Positions 15,287 through 23,450 of a stretch of DNA of 64,000 nt are shown here, one piece after another; positions within the stretch are counted from its first letter, which is position 1, and every line of letters starts with the position of its first letter. The position numbers and the translations under genes are program-made. The notes beneath the pieces were generated by a model. That model saw nothing but the letters and a program-made list of their open reading frames with translations. It searched no databases and had not been told where the DNA came from. The stretch is taken from positions 7,972 to 71,971 of the forward strand of contig CAYNML010000023.1 in NCBI GenBank assembly GCA_964398185.1, written 5' to 3'. This DNA comes from Fen-1058 sp964398185. GTDB lineage: Bacteria; Chloroflexota; Anaerolineae; Fen-1058.

Positions 15287-15955
15287 ATGAAAACCTGGAC
15301 CGAAATGGAAGCGGAGATGGAACCGAAGTTGCGCCAGTGGGCGCAGGAGTTGGATCAGCTGGACGCGGAAGAAGCCGCCAAGGCTGCAGAGTTTGAGGCC
15401 AAGATCAAGGCCGCCCCGGCGGACGCGAAGGCCAAACTGCAGGCCGAAAAAGCCAAGATGCATGCCGACTTTGAAGCCAAGCGCACCAAGCTCCAGCAAG
15501 ACCTGGACGAGGTGGATCGCAAGCTCGACGCCGCGGCCGATCGCCTGGATGCGGATCTGGCGAAAGCGGAAAGCAAGGCCAAGGCCGATCTGGAAGCGCA
15601 GCGCGCCAAGCTGAACGCGACCCGCGAAAAGGTCAACGCGCAGCTCAAGGCCACCTACGAAGCGCAGGTCAAGCACATCAAGACGCAGATTGCCGAAATG
15701 CAGGCGCGGGCAAAAACCACGGACGAGAAGATTCGCGCCAAGATCAATGCCGAACTCGAAGCCCTGCGCGAGAAGGCGGCCGACGTCGAGCAGCACATTC
15801 ACAAGCTGCACGCCGAGCATGTGGCGACGTGGAACGAGAACAAGTCCAAGGTCGAACGCGCGATGGCGGACCTCAAGGCTGGGCGTGATAAGGCCAACGC
15901 GGATCTCAAAGAAGCCCGCGACAATGCCAAGGCCGAGTTCAAGTCGGCTGACTGA
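15287..15955 (+). CDS. Alanine/lysine-rich coiled-coil protein
   Basis: A 222-residue protein with almost no residues outside A, K, E, D, L, Q and R, arranged in continuous heptads from residue 5 to the end. Examples are AKAKLQAEKAKMHADFEAKR, QQDLDEVDRKLDAAADRLDA and DLAKAESKAKADLEAQRAKL. There is no signal peptide, membrane segment or enzymatic motif. It looks like a soluble, extended structural protein of LEA-like or apolipoprotein-like composition. The ATG at 15287 has AAAAGGAG upstream, whereas the longer frame from 15224 does not. Its place between DUF1269 and HdeD genes suggests a stress or envelope role; the function is unknown. Confidence 0.75.
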   Translation: MKTWTEMEAEMEPKLRQWAQELDQLDAEEAAKAAEFEAKIKAAPADAKAKLQAEKAKMHADFEAKRTKLQQDLDEVDRKLDAAADRLDADLAKAESKAKADLEAQRAKLNATREKVNAQLKATYEAQVKHIKTQIAEMQARAKTTDEKIRAKINAELEALREKAADVEQHIHKLHAEHVATWNENKSKVERAMADLKAGRDKANADLKEARDNAKAEFKSAD

Positions 15956-16003
15956 TTCCCAGGGCGCGACGGTACTGAAATCGAGTGCAGGAAAGATATC
16001 TTT

Positions 16004-16028
16004 GGCGGGACGCCAATCGCGTCCCGCC
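16004..16028. repeat. Intercistronic hairpin before the first HdeD gene
   Basis: GGCGGGACGC and GCGTCCCGCC form a perfect 10-bp stem around loop CAATC, 31 bases before the HdeD start codon. The roughly 100 bases on either side are repeated before the second HdeD gene. An A-run follows, so this is not a plus-strand terminator. mRNA processing or translation control is possible. Confidence 0.65.
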
Positions 16029-16059
16029 GGACAAAAAAACAATTCTACGGAGGTACAGC

Positions 16060-16605
16060 ATGTTGGACGCATTGACTCAGAAATGGTGGGCGGTGGTGCT
16101 GCGCGGCATTGTCGCCATTGTGTTCGGTGTTGTGGCGTTGGTATTCCCGGGCGTTACGCTGGTCTCGCTGGCGCTGGTGTTCGGCGCGTACGCCTTTGTG
16201 GATGGCGTGTTTGCCATCGTTAGCGCGTTTGGACGCCGTGGGCGGGACGCTGTGTGGTATGTGCTCGATGGGATTCTCGGGATTGCCGTCGGCCTGGCGA
16301 CGTTCTTCTTCCCCGGCATCACGGCTCAGGCCCTGGTCTTTCTCATCGGTGTGTGGGCCATCCTGACCGGGATCTTTGAAGTCATCGCCGGCTTTGAACT
16401 GCCCATCAAGCGGGACTGGCTGTTGGTGATCGCCGGGATCGCTTCCATCGTCTTTGGTGTGCTGGTGTTTGCCAATCCGCTCGGCGGCGCGGTGGCGATT
16501 ACCTGGCTGATTGGGATCTATGCCCTAGTGTTTGGGGGCAGCATGATCGTATTCGGCATCCGCTTGCGCGGGATGCGGGGCAAGTTGGCCACCCAAACAG
16601 CCTGA
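16060..16605 (+). CDS. HdeD family membrane protein (first copy)
   Basis: A 181-residue integral membrane protein of the HdeD/DUF308 family with six hydrophobic helices arranged as three similar pairs. Helices include AVVLRGIVAIVFGVVALVFP, SLALVFGAYAFVDGVFAIVS, GILGIAVGLATFFFPGI and WAILTGIFEVIAGFEL. In Escherichia coli HdeD helps survival at acid pH; in other bacteria the family is a general stress membrane protein. The ATG at 16060 follows ACGGAGGTACAGC. The longer frame from 15985 would translate the conserved hairpin leader and was not used. It was duplicated in tandem, leader included, to give the next gene. Confidence 0.88.
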   Translation: MLDALTQKWWAVVLRGIVAIVFGVVALVFPGVTLVSLALVFGAYAFVDGVFAIVSAFGRRGRDAVWYVLDGILGIAVGLATFFFPGITAQALVFLIGVWAILTGIFEVIAGFELPIKRDWLLVIAGIASIVFGVLVFANPLGGAVAITWLIGIYALVFGGSMIVFGIRLRGMRGKLATQTA

Positions 16606-16654
16606 TCCTTCAGGCACGACGATACTGAAAATCGATTGCAGGAAAGATACATTC

Positions 16655-16679
16655 GGCGGGATGCGATTGGCGTCCCGCC
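16655..16679. repeat. Intercistronic hairpin before the second HdeD gene
   Basis: GGCGGGATGC pairs with GCGTCCCGCC (one G-T pair) around loop GATTG, which is the reverse complement of the loop in the hairpin at 16004-16028. The element therefore appears to have flipped after duplication while its stem was kept. Confidence 0.65.
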
Positions 16680-16708
16680 GGGCAAAAAACAATTTCACGA
16701 GGTGCAGC

Positions 16709-17254
16709 ATGTTAGACGTATTGACTCAGAAATGGTGGGCGGTGGCGCTGCGTGGCATTCTCGCCATCGTGTTCGGCAGCGTGGCGTTGGTGTTTCCAGG
16801 ATTTACGCTGCTCTCGCTGGCGCTGGTGTTCGGTGCATATGCCTTTGTCAGCGGCGTGCTCACCATCGTTAGCGCGTTTGGACACGGCGGACGGGAAGCC
16901 AGCTGGTATGTACTCGAAGGGACCATTGGAATTGCCGTCGGCCTGGCGACGTTCTTCTTCCCCGGCATGGCAGCCCAGGCCCTGGTTATTCTCATCGGCT
17001 TGTGGGCCATCCTGACAGGAATCTTTGAAGTCAGCGCCGGTTTTGAACTGCCTATCTCGTGGAATTGGCTCTTGGCCATGGCCGGGGTACTCTCGATAGG
17101 TTTTGGCGTCGTGGTGATTGCCTATCCGGTCAGCGGCACGTTGGCGATTGCCTGGCTGATTGGGGTCTATGCTTTGTTGTTTGGGGGCAGCCTGCTCGCG
17201 TTCGGCATCTGGTTGCGCAGGATGCGTGGCAAGCTGACGACCCAAACAGCATGA
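16709..17254 (+). CDS. HdeD family membrane protein (second copy)
   Basis: A 181-residue paralog of the preceding protein, closely similar along its whole length (LTQKWWAVALRGILAIVFGS, then AVGLATFFFPGMAAQALVIL). It has the same six-helix plan and the same C-terminal RMRGKLTTQTA. It presumably resides in the cytoplasmic membrane and acts with, or as an alternative to, the first copy. The ATG at 16709 has GAGG upstream, in the same context as its twin. The duplicated leader and coding region show that the unit was copied as a block. Specific function unknown. Confidence 0.87.
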   Translation: MLDVLTQKWWAVALRGILAIVFGSVALVFPGFTLLSLALVFGAYAFVSGVLTIVSAFGHGGREASWYVLEGTIGIAVGLATFFFPGMAAQALVILIGLWAILTGIFEVSAGFELPISWNWLLAMAGVLSIGFGVVVIAYPVSGTLAIAWLIGVYALLFGGSLLAFGIWLRRMRGKLTTQTA

Positions 17255-17267
17255 GAAGGAAGTTCAA

Positions 17268-17468
17268 ATGACCCGCAAAACATGGTTAATCCTGCCTGTG
17301 CTAATTGGCTTGCAGCTGTCTGTGGCGTGCAGTCCCGCGCCAGCCAGCCCAACGCCGCAAGCGAACATGCCCAACCCGGCTTCGGCGCATTGTGAGCAAA
17401 ACGGCGGCAAGCTCGAACTCAGGCAGGATGCAGCGGGTGGAATAACTGGCGTGTGCGTATTTCCGTAG
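17268..17468 (+). CDS. Small DUF333 lipoprotein
   Basis: A 66-residue protein. A lipoprotein signal ends LQLSVAC (lipid Cys21), then a proline-rich linker (SPAPASPTPQ) leads to a DUF333 domain: NPASAHCEQNGGKLELRQDA, GGITGVCVFP. The paired cysteines of the domain can form a disulfide outside the cell. DUF333 proteins are often labelled putative hemolysin, without strong evidence. Start ATG preceded by AGAAGGAAG. It sits 13 bases after the HdeD gene, so it is co-transcribed. An envelope stress protein is a reasonable guess. Confidence 0.8.
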   Translation: MTRKTWLILPVLIGLQLSVACSPAPASPTPQANMPNPASAHCEQNGGKLELRQDAAGGITGVCVFP

Positions 17469-17505
17469 CGAGTGCGGACCGGCAAGATGAAGATCGGAGG
17501 TTTCA

Positions 17506-17886
17506 ATGCCAGTCAATGTGAAGGTGATTAATGCCAGAGAATTCATCAGGACGACGGTATCGGGGGCCCTCGATCTCGCAGAAAGCAAACGGGGCATGCT
17601 TGACCTCGCATCCCACATCAAGCAGCCCGGTGAATACGAGGTGCTCATCGATGTCCGCGGAGCAGAAACAATCCTGTCCATTGCCGATCTGTATGAATTG
17701 GCTGTGGCGCTAGCAGGCCAGCCGGCTCTCATCGGCAGCAAGATCGGCATTCTTGGGCCTATGAGTGGCATGGATAAGGCGCAGTTTTTCGAAACCGTAG
17801 CCCAGAATCGCGGCGCCCGCATCAAGGCGTTCACCGACTTTGAGGAGGCCATCACTTGGCTCGTCCTACGAGAGCAGGGATTGTAG
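17506..17886 (+). CDS. Unknown small alpha/beta protein, possibly SpoIIAA/STAS-like
   Basis: A 126-residue soluble protein with alternating strands and helices (VNVKVINAREFIRTTVSG, EYEVLIDVRGAETILSIADL, GSKIGILGPMSGMDKAQFF, GARIKAFTDFEEAITWLVL). No catalytic motif is visible. Length and the pattern beta-alpha-beta-alpha with a central IDVRGAE turn recall STAS/SpoIIAA-like single-domain proteins, but I do not recognise the family with certainty. TCGGAGG lies before the ATG. It lies between the DUF333 lipoprotein and Hsp20 genes in the stress operon. Confidence 0.6.
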   Translation: MPVNVKVINAREFIRTTVSGALDLAESKRGMLDLASHIKQPGEYEVLIDVRGAETILSIADLYELAVALAGQPALIGSKIGILGPMSGMDKAQFFETVAQNRGARIKAFTDFEEAITWLVLREQGL

Positions 17887-17919
17887 GATTTACAGGATCG
17901 GATGATGAAAGGATAAACC

Positions 17920-18435
17920 ATGACTATTTCAAATGATATCGATGACATGTTAGGATTTGACCCTGCTGGCGAATTGAACGCTTTTCGAGACGCGCTGCTT
18001 CAGTTGTTCGAAGAGGGTGGGACCAGCCCGCGCGATGTGCCAGTGACCGTGTTGGCCTCGACCATCGTGCCGGTTGATATCCTGGATACCGGTACGGACC
18101 TTGTCGTCCGGGCGAATATGCCAGGTGTCAAAACCGAACATCTCACCATTTCCTTGAAAGGCGACAACCTCATTCTCAAGGGCGACGTTACCAAAATGAG
18201 TGATGAGGATAGCGCGAGTTACTTGCGCCACGAGCGACGCGCCACTGTTTATACTCGCTCGCTGACCCTGCCATTGCCGGTGGATGCTGACCGTGCCGAG
18301 GCTCACCTCCGTGATGGGGTGCTGACCCTTATCCTGCCTAAAAGCGAACGTGTCCCACCGAAAACGATCAAGATCACGGCTAGCGAGGTCAGCCAGCCAG
18401 GCGAGACCTCAGCGCAGGCTGCACCTCATGTCTAA
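17920..18435 (+). CDS. Hsp20/alpha-crystallin family small heat-shock protein
   Basis: A 171-residue ATP-independent chaperone that binds unfolding proteins in the cytoplasm. A variable N-terminal arm (1-45) precedes the alpha-crystallin domain (about 48-150): VPVDILDTGTDLVVRANMPG, VKTEHLTISLKGDNLILKGD, RSLTLPLPVDADRAEAHLRD, then the G-V-L motif GVLTLILPK. The C-terminal tail has the V/I-x-I type anchor TIKI, which docks neighbouring subunits. The ABC1 kinase gene starts inside its last codons (8-base overlap), so the two are translated together. Confidence 0.93.
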   Translation: MTISNDIDDMLGFDPAGELNAFRDALLQLFEEGGTSPRDVPVTVLASTIVPVDILDTGTDLVVRANMPGVKTEHLTISLKGDNLILKGDVTKMSDEDSASYLRHERRATVYTRSLTLPLPVDADRAEAHLRDGVLTLILPKSERVPPKTIKITASEVSQPGETSAQAAPHV

Positions 18436-20116
18436 CGCCTCTCCCCTCCCCTGGCACGCTCGCCCGGAGCTGCATCAACGCTCGCGCCAGATCGTCGATG
18501 TGCTGACACGTCATCAATTAGATTGGCTGATAGACCAGATTGGGCTGAAAGAGAAGCGGCCTTTTGCAGGCCGACTAAATGCCCACCGCTCAACCAGCAC
18601 TCCGATAAGTCAAGCCGAGCACCTGCGGCTTGCCCTGGGCGAGTTGGGAGGCGCGTTCGTCAAGCTGGGTCAGATTCTCAGCACGCGGCCAGATTTGATC
18701 CCGCTTGAATATGCCACGGAGCTGGCGAAGCTGCAAGACAATGCCATGGCCGTGCCGCTCGAACAGATCCGCCAGGTTATTTTTCAGGATTTTGGCCAAC
18801 AACCGGAAGCGATCTTCGCCCAGTTTGACCCGCAGCCACTGGCCTCGGCCTCGATCTCGCAGGCACACGTTGCCACATTGCGAAATGGAGAAGAGATCGT
18901 CGTCAAAATTCAGCGCCCTGGGATTGCCAGTGTGATCGAGCAGGACCTAGAGATCCTGGCCAGGATAGCAGACTGGGCCGCAGCTCACTCGGCCATCGGA
19001 CATATCTACAATCTGCCGGGCCTGGCGGACGAATTTGCCTATACCTTGCGCAACGAGCTGGATTTCCAACGGGAGGGGCAGAATACCGACCGCTTCCGGA
19101 AAAATTTTGCCAACGACCCAGGAGTCCACATCCCGCGGGTGTACTGGGATCTGACCACCCAACATGTCCTTGCGCTGGAGCGTGTAAGTGGATTGAAGGT
19201 TACTGAGGCGGGGCAGTTGGATGCAGCTGGAATTGACCGGCACGCCCTGGCCGAAAATGTTACCCGGCTGTACCTGCGCATGATCTTTGAGTTTGGTTTT
19301 TTCCACGCCGATCCCCATCCTGGTAACTTATTCGTCCGCCCGGACAATTCGATTGCCTTGATTGATTTTGGGATGGTGGGGCAGCTTGACGACCGCTTGA
19401 AGGATGCTCTGCTGCGGATGGGGCAAGCTGTGGTGCGCAACGACAGCGCCCGCCTGGCCGATGAACTCTATGCGCTGGGCGCGGCCGGCGGTGGCGCCAG
19501 GCGCAATACGCTTGAGCGTGATATCAACCACCTGCTGGATCGTTATGCAGGCGGATCGCTGAAGGAGTTGGGGTCTGCGCAAATAACCGCTGAGATGTTG
19601 AGCGTTGCTCAGCGGAACCAACTACAACTCCCCAGTGAGTTAGCGCTGCTTTCCCGCGTCTGGAGCATCACCGATGGCCTTGGCATCAGTTTGGACCCGG
19701 ACTTCCGGCTGCTCGAATTTGCAAAACCCTACTTGCGGCAGTTCTACATGGAACGGCGGTCGCCGCACGTACTGGCCGCGCGCACAGCCCATGCCGCGCT
19801 GGATGCTGTCGAGCTGAGCTTGACCCTCCCGGAGCGAGCGGGACGCTTTTTCACCCAGCTCGAGCATGGCAATGTCAAACTCAATGTTGATTACGAAGGC
19901 CAGGCTGAATTACTCCATGAAATGAAGCGCATGGTGAACCGCATCAGTCTGTCTATCCTGCTGGCAGCAACCATCATTGCCCTGGGTCTGGCGGTGGTGG
20001 CCTACCAGCCGGCAACCGCGGCGCACATTGTCGACGTGTTTTTGTCCGTGGCTTTTCCGCTGTCGCTGGTCTTGGGCGCCTTATTGATGGGGTCCATCTG
20101 GCGTTCGGGGCGGTGA
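18428..20116 (+). CDS. ABC1/UbiB (AarF) family atypical kinase
   Basis: A 562-residue protein kinase-like ATPase of the UbiB/ADCK group. It carries the N-terminal KxGQ-type motif (VKLGQILSTRPDLIP), the alanine-rich nucleotide loop (ASISQAHVATL) with lysine in VVKIQRPG, catalytic HADPHPGN (293-300) and metal-binding DFG (313-315, LIDFGMVGQL). Two C-terminal membrane helices (ISLSILLAATIIALGLAVVAY and VDVFLSVAFPLSLVLGALLM) anchor it. UbiB proteins support isoprenoid quinone or other lipid metabolism. The ATG at 18428 lies within the end of hsp20; the longer frame from 18350 only reads the other frame of that gene. A second ABC1 kinase lies two genes downstream. Confidence 0.9.
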   Translation: MSNASPLPWHARPELHQRSRQIVDVLTRHQLDWLIDQIGLKEKRPFAGRLNAHRSTSTPISQAEHLRLALGELGGAFVKLGQILSTRPDLIPLEYATELAKLQDNAMAVPLEQIRQVIFQDFGQQPEAIFAQFDPQPLASASISQAHVATLRNGEEIVVKIQRPGIASVIEQDLEILARIADWAAAHSAIGHIYNLPGLADEFAYTLRNELDFQREGQNTDRFRKNFANDPGVHIPRVYWDLTTQHVLALERVSGLKVTEAGQLDAAGIDRHALAENVTRLYLRMIFEFGFFHADPHPGNLFVRPDNSIALIDFGMVGQLDDRLKDALLRMGQAVVRNDSARLADELYALGAAGGGARRNTLERDINHLLDRYAGGSLKELGSAQITAEMLSVAQRNQLQLPSELALLSRVWSITDGLGISLDPDFRLLEFAKPYLRQFYMERRSPHVLAARTAHAALDAVELSLTLPERAGRFFTQLEHGNVKLNVDYEGQAELLHEMKRMVNRISLSILLAATIIALGLAVVAYQPATAAHIVDVFLSVAFPLSLVLGALLMGSIWRSGR

Positions 20117-20179
20117 TCACGGTCGAATCTTCGCTGACCGATTTCGCTTGTCATCCGATCATTTCGACAGGGAGGCAAC

Positions 20180-21049
20180 ATGACCCCACCGTACAAACGT
20201 ATTCACGTCGTCATCAATCCTGCTTCGGGCAAGGGCCAGCCAATGTTGAAGTATCTGGCCGACCTGTGCAAGCAGTATGACGTCGAGTGGGACATCAGCC
20301 TCACCCGGAAGTACGGCGATGCCACCCGGCAAGCGCAAGAGGCGCTGGCGCGCGGCGTCGATCTGGTGGTAGGCCACGGCGGCGACGGCACGCAGCACGA
20401 GATCGCCAATGCCGTCCTGGGCACAGGCAAGCCGATGGGCATTCTGCCCGGCGGCACGGGCAACGGCTTCGCGACCGAGATGGGCATCCCCAAGAATTAT
20501 CGCGCCGCCGTCGAGGTGCTGTGCACCAGCGCCAACGTGCGTCACGTCGACGTGATGCAGATCGGCGATCAGTATTGCATTCAACGCCTGTATGCGGGCA
20601 TCGAGCCGGAGCAGCAGGTCAGCCGCGAGCAGAAAGACAAGTACGGCACGCTGGCCTATGCACTGATGACGCCCAGGCATCTGAAAGAATCGGTCGATGC
20701 GCCCATCACGCTGACCATCGACGGGCAGCGCATCGAGACGCATGGCTTGAAATGCTATGTGGTGAATTCAGGACAGGGCGGCATGGGCACCATCGACAAA
20801 GAGTTCCGCGTGGACGATGGGATTCTGGACGTGTTCGTACTCAGCCGCAACCCGCTCAGCGTGATCGCGGCCGCCGAGCGCTTCTTCCAACTTCCATCAT
20901 TCAATGCGCGCCTGTACTACTGGCGCGGGCGCGAGATCATGCTGGAGTGTGAGCCGTCAAAAGCGTTGTGGGCCGACGGCGAGGAATTTGGCCGCACGCC
21001 CGTCACCGTCAAAGTGTTGCCGGGTGCGCTGTCAGTGGTTGTGCCGTAA
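20180..21049 (+). CDS. Diacylglycerol kinase family lipid kinase (YegS/DagK-like)
   Basis: A 289-residue enzyme with the DAGK catalytic domain: opening INPASGKGQ, ATP-binding GGDGT (67-71) and GTGNGFATEMGIP, then the C-terminal beta-sandwich region (VVNSGQGGMGTIDKEFRVDD, GILDVFVLSR). Family members phosphorylate diacylglycerol, sphingoid or related lipids at the membrane. The start ATG follows AGGGAGG. The next gene starts 10 bases after the stop. With two ABC1 kinases at its sides it suggests membrane-lipid remodelling in the stress operon. The exact lipid cannot be told. Confidence 0.9.
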   Translation: MTPPYKRIHVVINPASGKGQPMLKYLADLCKQYDVEWDISLTRKYGDATRQAQEALARGVDLVVGHGGDGTQHEIANAVLGTGKPMGILPGGTGNGFATEMGIPKNYRAAVEVLCTSANVRHVDVMQIGDQYCIQRLYAGIEPEQQVSREQKDKYGTLAYALMTPRHLKESVDAPITLTIDGQRIETHGLKCYVVNSGQGGMGTIDKEFRVDDGILDVFVLSRNPLSVIAAAERFFQLPSFNARLYYWRGREIMLECEPSKALWADGEEFGRTPVTVKVLPGALSVVVP

Positions 21050-21059
21050 GGAGGCTCGT

Positions 21060-23225
21060 ATGCTGTGGCGCTCGTTGTTGATTCGAATTCTGGTGAACTT
21101 TACGGCCATCTTTCTGACCGTGCTGCTCATGCCCGGCTTCACCGTGATCGATCCGTGGTTGGGCAGCCCGGTGCTGGATTTGCTGGCCGCGGGGTTCTTT
21201 CTGGCGTTGCTCAACGCCTCCGTCAAACCGGTGCTGCAAATCCTGACCGGACGGCTGACCATTGCGACGCTGGGCCTGTTTGGTTTCGTCATCGATGCGA
21301 TCGTTCTATGGATATTGGTGGCGCTGTCTTACCAGCATTGGGAAGCTCAGCAGGGCTTCATCACCTTGTTGATCGCCGGGGCGCTGATTGCGATTACCTC
21401 GACCATCCTGGAGGCGATCCTGGGCGTGGACAAGCCCATCCTCGATACCAGCGAAGACAGTCCCACCTACTGGCGCCTCATCAGCCGGCTGCCGTTGAAA
21501 CGCCGCAACTGGCTCATCGAGAACATCCGCTTGCAGCAGACCTACAACACCATCTATCGCTACGTCGCCGATATTGCCGTCAGCCGCACTCCCCTGATCA
21601 GTTTCCGGCACGCTGTCCAGCGCTGGATTTACGGCCAGAAGAAGCATGACGATTTGACCACGCCGCAAAAGGTGCGCATCCTGCTGCAAGACCTGGGGCC
21701 TACCTACGTGAAGATCGGCCAGATGGCCTCCAGCCGACCGGAATTGTTGCCCGCCGAATACATCGAGGAACTGGCCAAGTTGCAAAGCACCGTGCGTCCG
21801 TTTCCGTACGCGCAAGTCGTGGAAGTCATCACGCGCGAATTGAAGAAGTCGCCGGATGAAGCCTTCAAGGAATTTGAGCAAGAGCCGCTGGCGGCGGCCT
21901 CCATGGCGCAGGTGCATCGCGCGGTCTTGCACACGGGTGAAGAAGTCGTCGTGAAAGTGCAGCGTCCCGACATCATTCCGCAAGTGCAGGCGGACCTGGG
22001 CGTGATGTACGAGATCGCCGGGACGCTGCAGAAGCGGCACATGGTCGGTCCCGGTATCGATGCGGTCGGCGCCATCGACGAGCTGGGGGCGAACATGATG
22101 CGCGAGTTGGACTATCAGAACGAGGCGTACAACACGCGGCGCATCGCCCACAACATGCAGTCCATCCCCGGTGTGCATCTGGCCAGGATTTACAGCCAGC
22201 AGACCACCTCGAAAGTGATGACCGAGGAATTCATTCGCGGCGTCAAGCTGATCGAGGTGGCTCAGATCGAGGCGGCCGGGCTCGATCGGAAGCAGCTGGC
22301 CCGCACGTTCATTCGTGCCATGATGAAGCAGGTGCTGGTGGACGGCTTCTTCCACGCCGATCCGCATCCGGGCAACTTGCTGATTGATCTCAATACCGGC
22401 GTGATCCAGTTCCTCGATTTGGGCATGGTAGGCGAGCTCGATCTGCAACTGCGCATCAGCCTGGGCGATCTGCTGTACTCGCTGCAGAACCGTGATCCCG
22501 ATGGGATTGCCTCGGCCCTGCTGGGCGTCAGCTTGCCGTTCCGCGCCGAGGTCGATCAAGCCGCGTTCAAGAAAGACATCGAGCGCATCATTAGCCGCTA
22601 CCTGACTTATGCCGATGAAGGCGCGTCGCTGTCGGAAGTGCTGTCCGTCGTGATGAAAAGCCTGAGCAATAACGGCTATCGACTGAATCCCAACATGACC
22701 CTGGCCCTCAAAGTGATCGTGCAGGTGGAAGAAGTCATGCGCACGCTCAATCCTGAAGAATCGATGATTTTCAGCGCGATTGAAGAAATGCAAGTGGTGC
22801 TGAAGCAGGAGATCACCCTGGAGAAGATCGGCGATCTCGCCAGGAAGGAAGTCAACCACTTCGTGCGCGAGGCAGTGAAGCGCCTGCCGGAGTTGCAGGG
22901 CGCGACGATCAAGTGGCTGGACAATTATCAGAAGGGCCGCTTTGAAGTCGTGGTGGACACCAGCGATCTGGGCCAGCACGTCGATCGCTTTAACGCGAGT
23001 ACGGAACGGCTGATGCTGGGCATGATCCTGACCGGCATGTTGATCGGCGGCGCGATCGCGCTGGCCGTGCCCGTGGCGACCGTCGTCGGTGAGTACATTC
23101 AGCTGGCCGTGCTGCTCATTTTCGTCTCTGCGGCAGGGATTGGCCTGTGGCTGATCTATCGTCTCCTGTGGCGCGGTTTCCGCGAGGAACGACGGCTGGA
23201 ACGCAGCAAGAATCCGTGGAAGTAA
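21060..23225 (+). CDS. Fusion of holin-like (PF04020-type) membrane domain and ABC1/UbiB kinase
   Basis: A 721-residue protein. Residues 1-115 hold four membrane helices (SLLIRILVNFTAIFLTVLLM, LDLLAAGFFLALLNASVKPV, LGLFGFVIDAIVLWILVALS, ITLLIAGALIAITSTILEAI), the layout of the phage-holin-family-4/YvlD domain. Residues about 200-560 form the ABC1 kinase: YVKIGQMASSRPELLP, AAASMAQVHRAVL, VVVKVQRPD, catalytic HADPHPGN (from 432) and DLG (453-455) instead of the commoner DFG. The C-terminus has two further membrane helices. AAGGAGG lies before the ATG at 21060; the frame extending back into the kinase gene upstream is a shadow. It is the last gene of the long plus-strand operon. Confidence 0.88.
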   Translation: MLWRSLLIRILVNFTAIFLTVLLMPGFTVIDPWLGSPVLDLLAAGFFLALLNASVKPVLQILTGRLTIATLGLFGFVIDAIVLWILVALSYQHWEAQQGFITLLIAGALIAITSTILEAILGVDKPILDTSEDSPTYWRLISRLPLKRRNWLIENIRLQQTYNTIYRYVADIAVSRTPLISFRHAVQRWIYGQKKHDDLTTPQKVRILLQDLGPTYVKIGQMASSRPELLPAEYIEELAKLQSTVRPFPYAQVVEVITRELKKSPDEAFKEFEQEPLAAASMAQVHRAVLHTGEEVVVKVQRPDIIPQVQADLGVMYEIAGTLQKRHMVGPGIDAVGAIDELGANMMRELDYQNEAYNTRRIAHNMQSIPGVHLARIYSQQTTSKVMTEEFIRGVKLIEVAQIEAAGLDRKQLARTFIRAMMKQVLVDGFFHADPHPGNLLIDLNTGVIQFLDLGMVGELDLQLRISLGDLLYSLQNRDPDGIASALLGVSLPFRAEVDQAAFKKDIERIISRYLTYADEGASLSEVLSVVMKSLSNNGYRLNPNMTLALKVIVQVEEVMRTLNPEESMIFSAIEEMQVVLKQEITLEKIGDLARKEVNHFVREAVKRLPELQGATIKWLDNYQKGRFEVVVDTSDLGQHVDRFNASTERLMLGMILTGMLIGGAIALAVPVATVVGEYIQLAVLLIFVSAAGIGLWLIYRLLWRGFREERRLERSKNPWK

Positions 23226-23335
23226 AAGAGATATTGGAACCGCACGGGCGAAGTGCTGAATCCCTATTGGAGTCAAACGACAACTGGCCTTGTGACGCAG
23301 CTGCAATCCTCCAATGCTGGTTTGAGCAGCAGCGA

Positions 23336-23450
23336 TGCTGCGGCGTCAACGAGGCGAGGTACTCGTATCACTTCGCTGGATACACTGGGCGATAGCGGGC
23401 GTAATCGCCGGCCTGCTGGGAGAAGTGGTCGGGAAAGTTCATCGGTTGAT
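23336..23450 (-). pseudogene. Decayed N-terminal fragment of a methyltransferase gene
   Basis: Read leftward, the fragment encodes MNFPDHFSQQAGDYARYRPV then YPAK, a stop, and YEYLASLTPQH. This is the N-terminus of the methyltransferase at 9833-10603 (DHFSRQAQDYARYRPLYPAK, LYEYLASLTPQH). A one-base loss turns AAGTTGTAC into AAGTGATAC and creates the stop. Homology ends abruptly at about 23336, before the SAM motif. It lies between the end of the kinase operon and the creatininase gene and is probably a remnant of an old duplication or horizontal copy. Confidence 0.8.

Noticed and set aside
16004..16028. Intrinsic terminator before the HdeD gene
   Set aside because: The stem is followed by A-rich rather than T-rich sequence on the plus strand, and on the minus strand the T-run lies on the wrong side.
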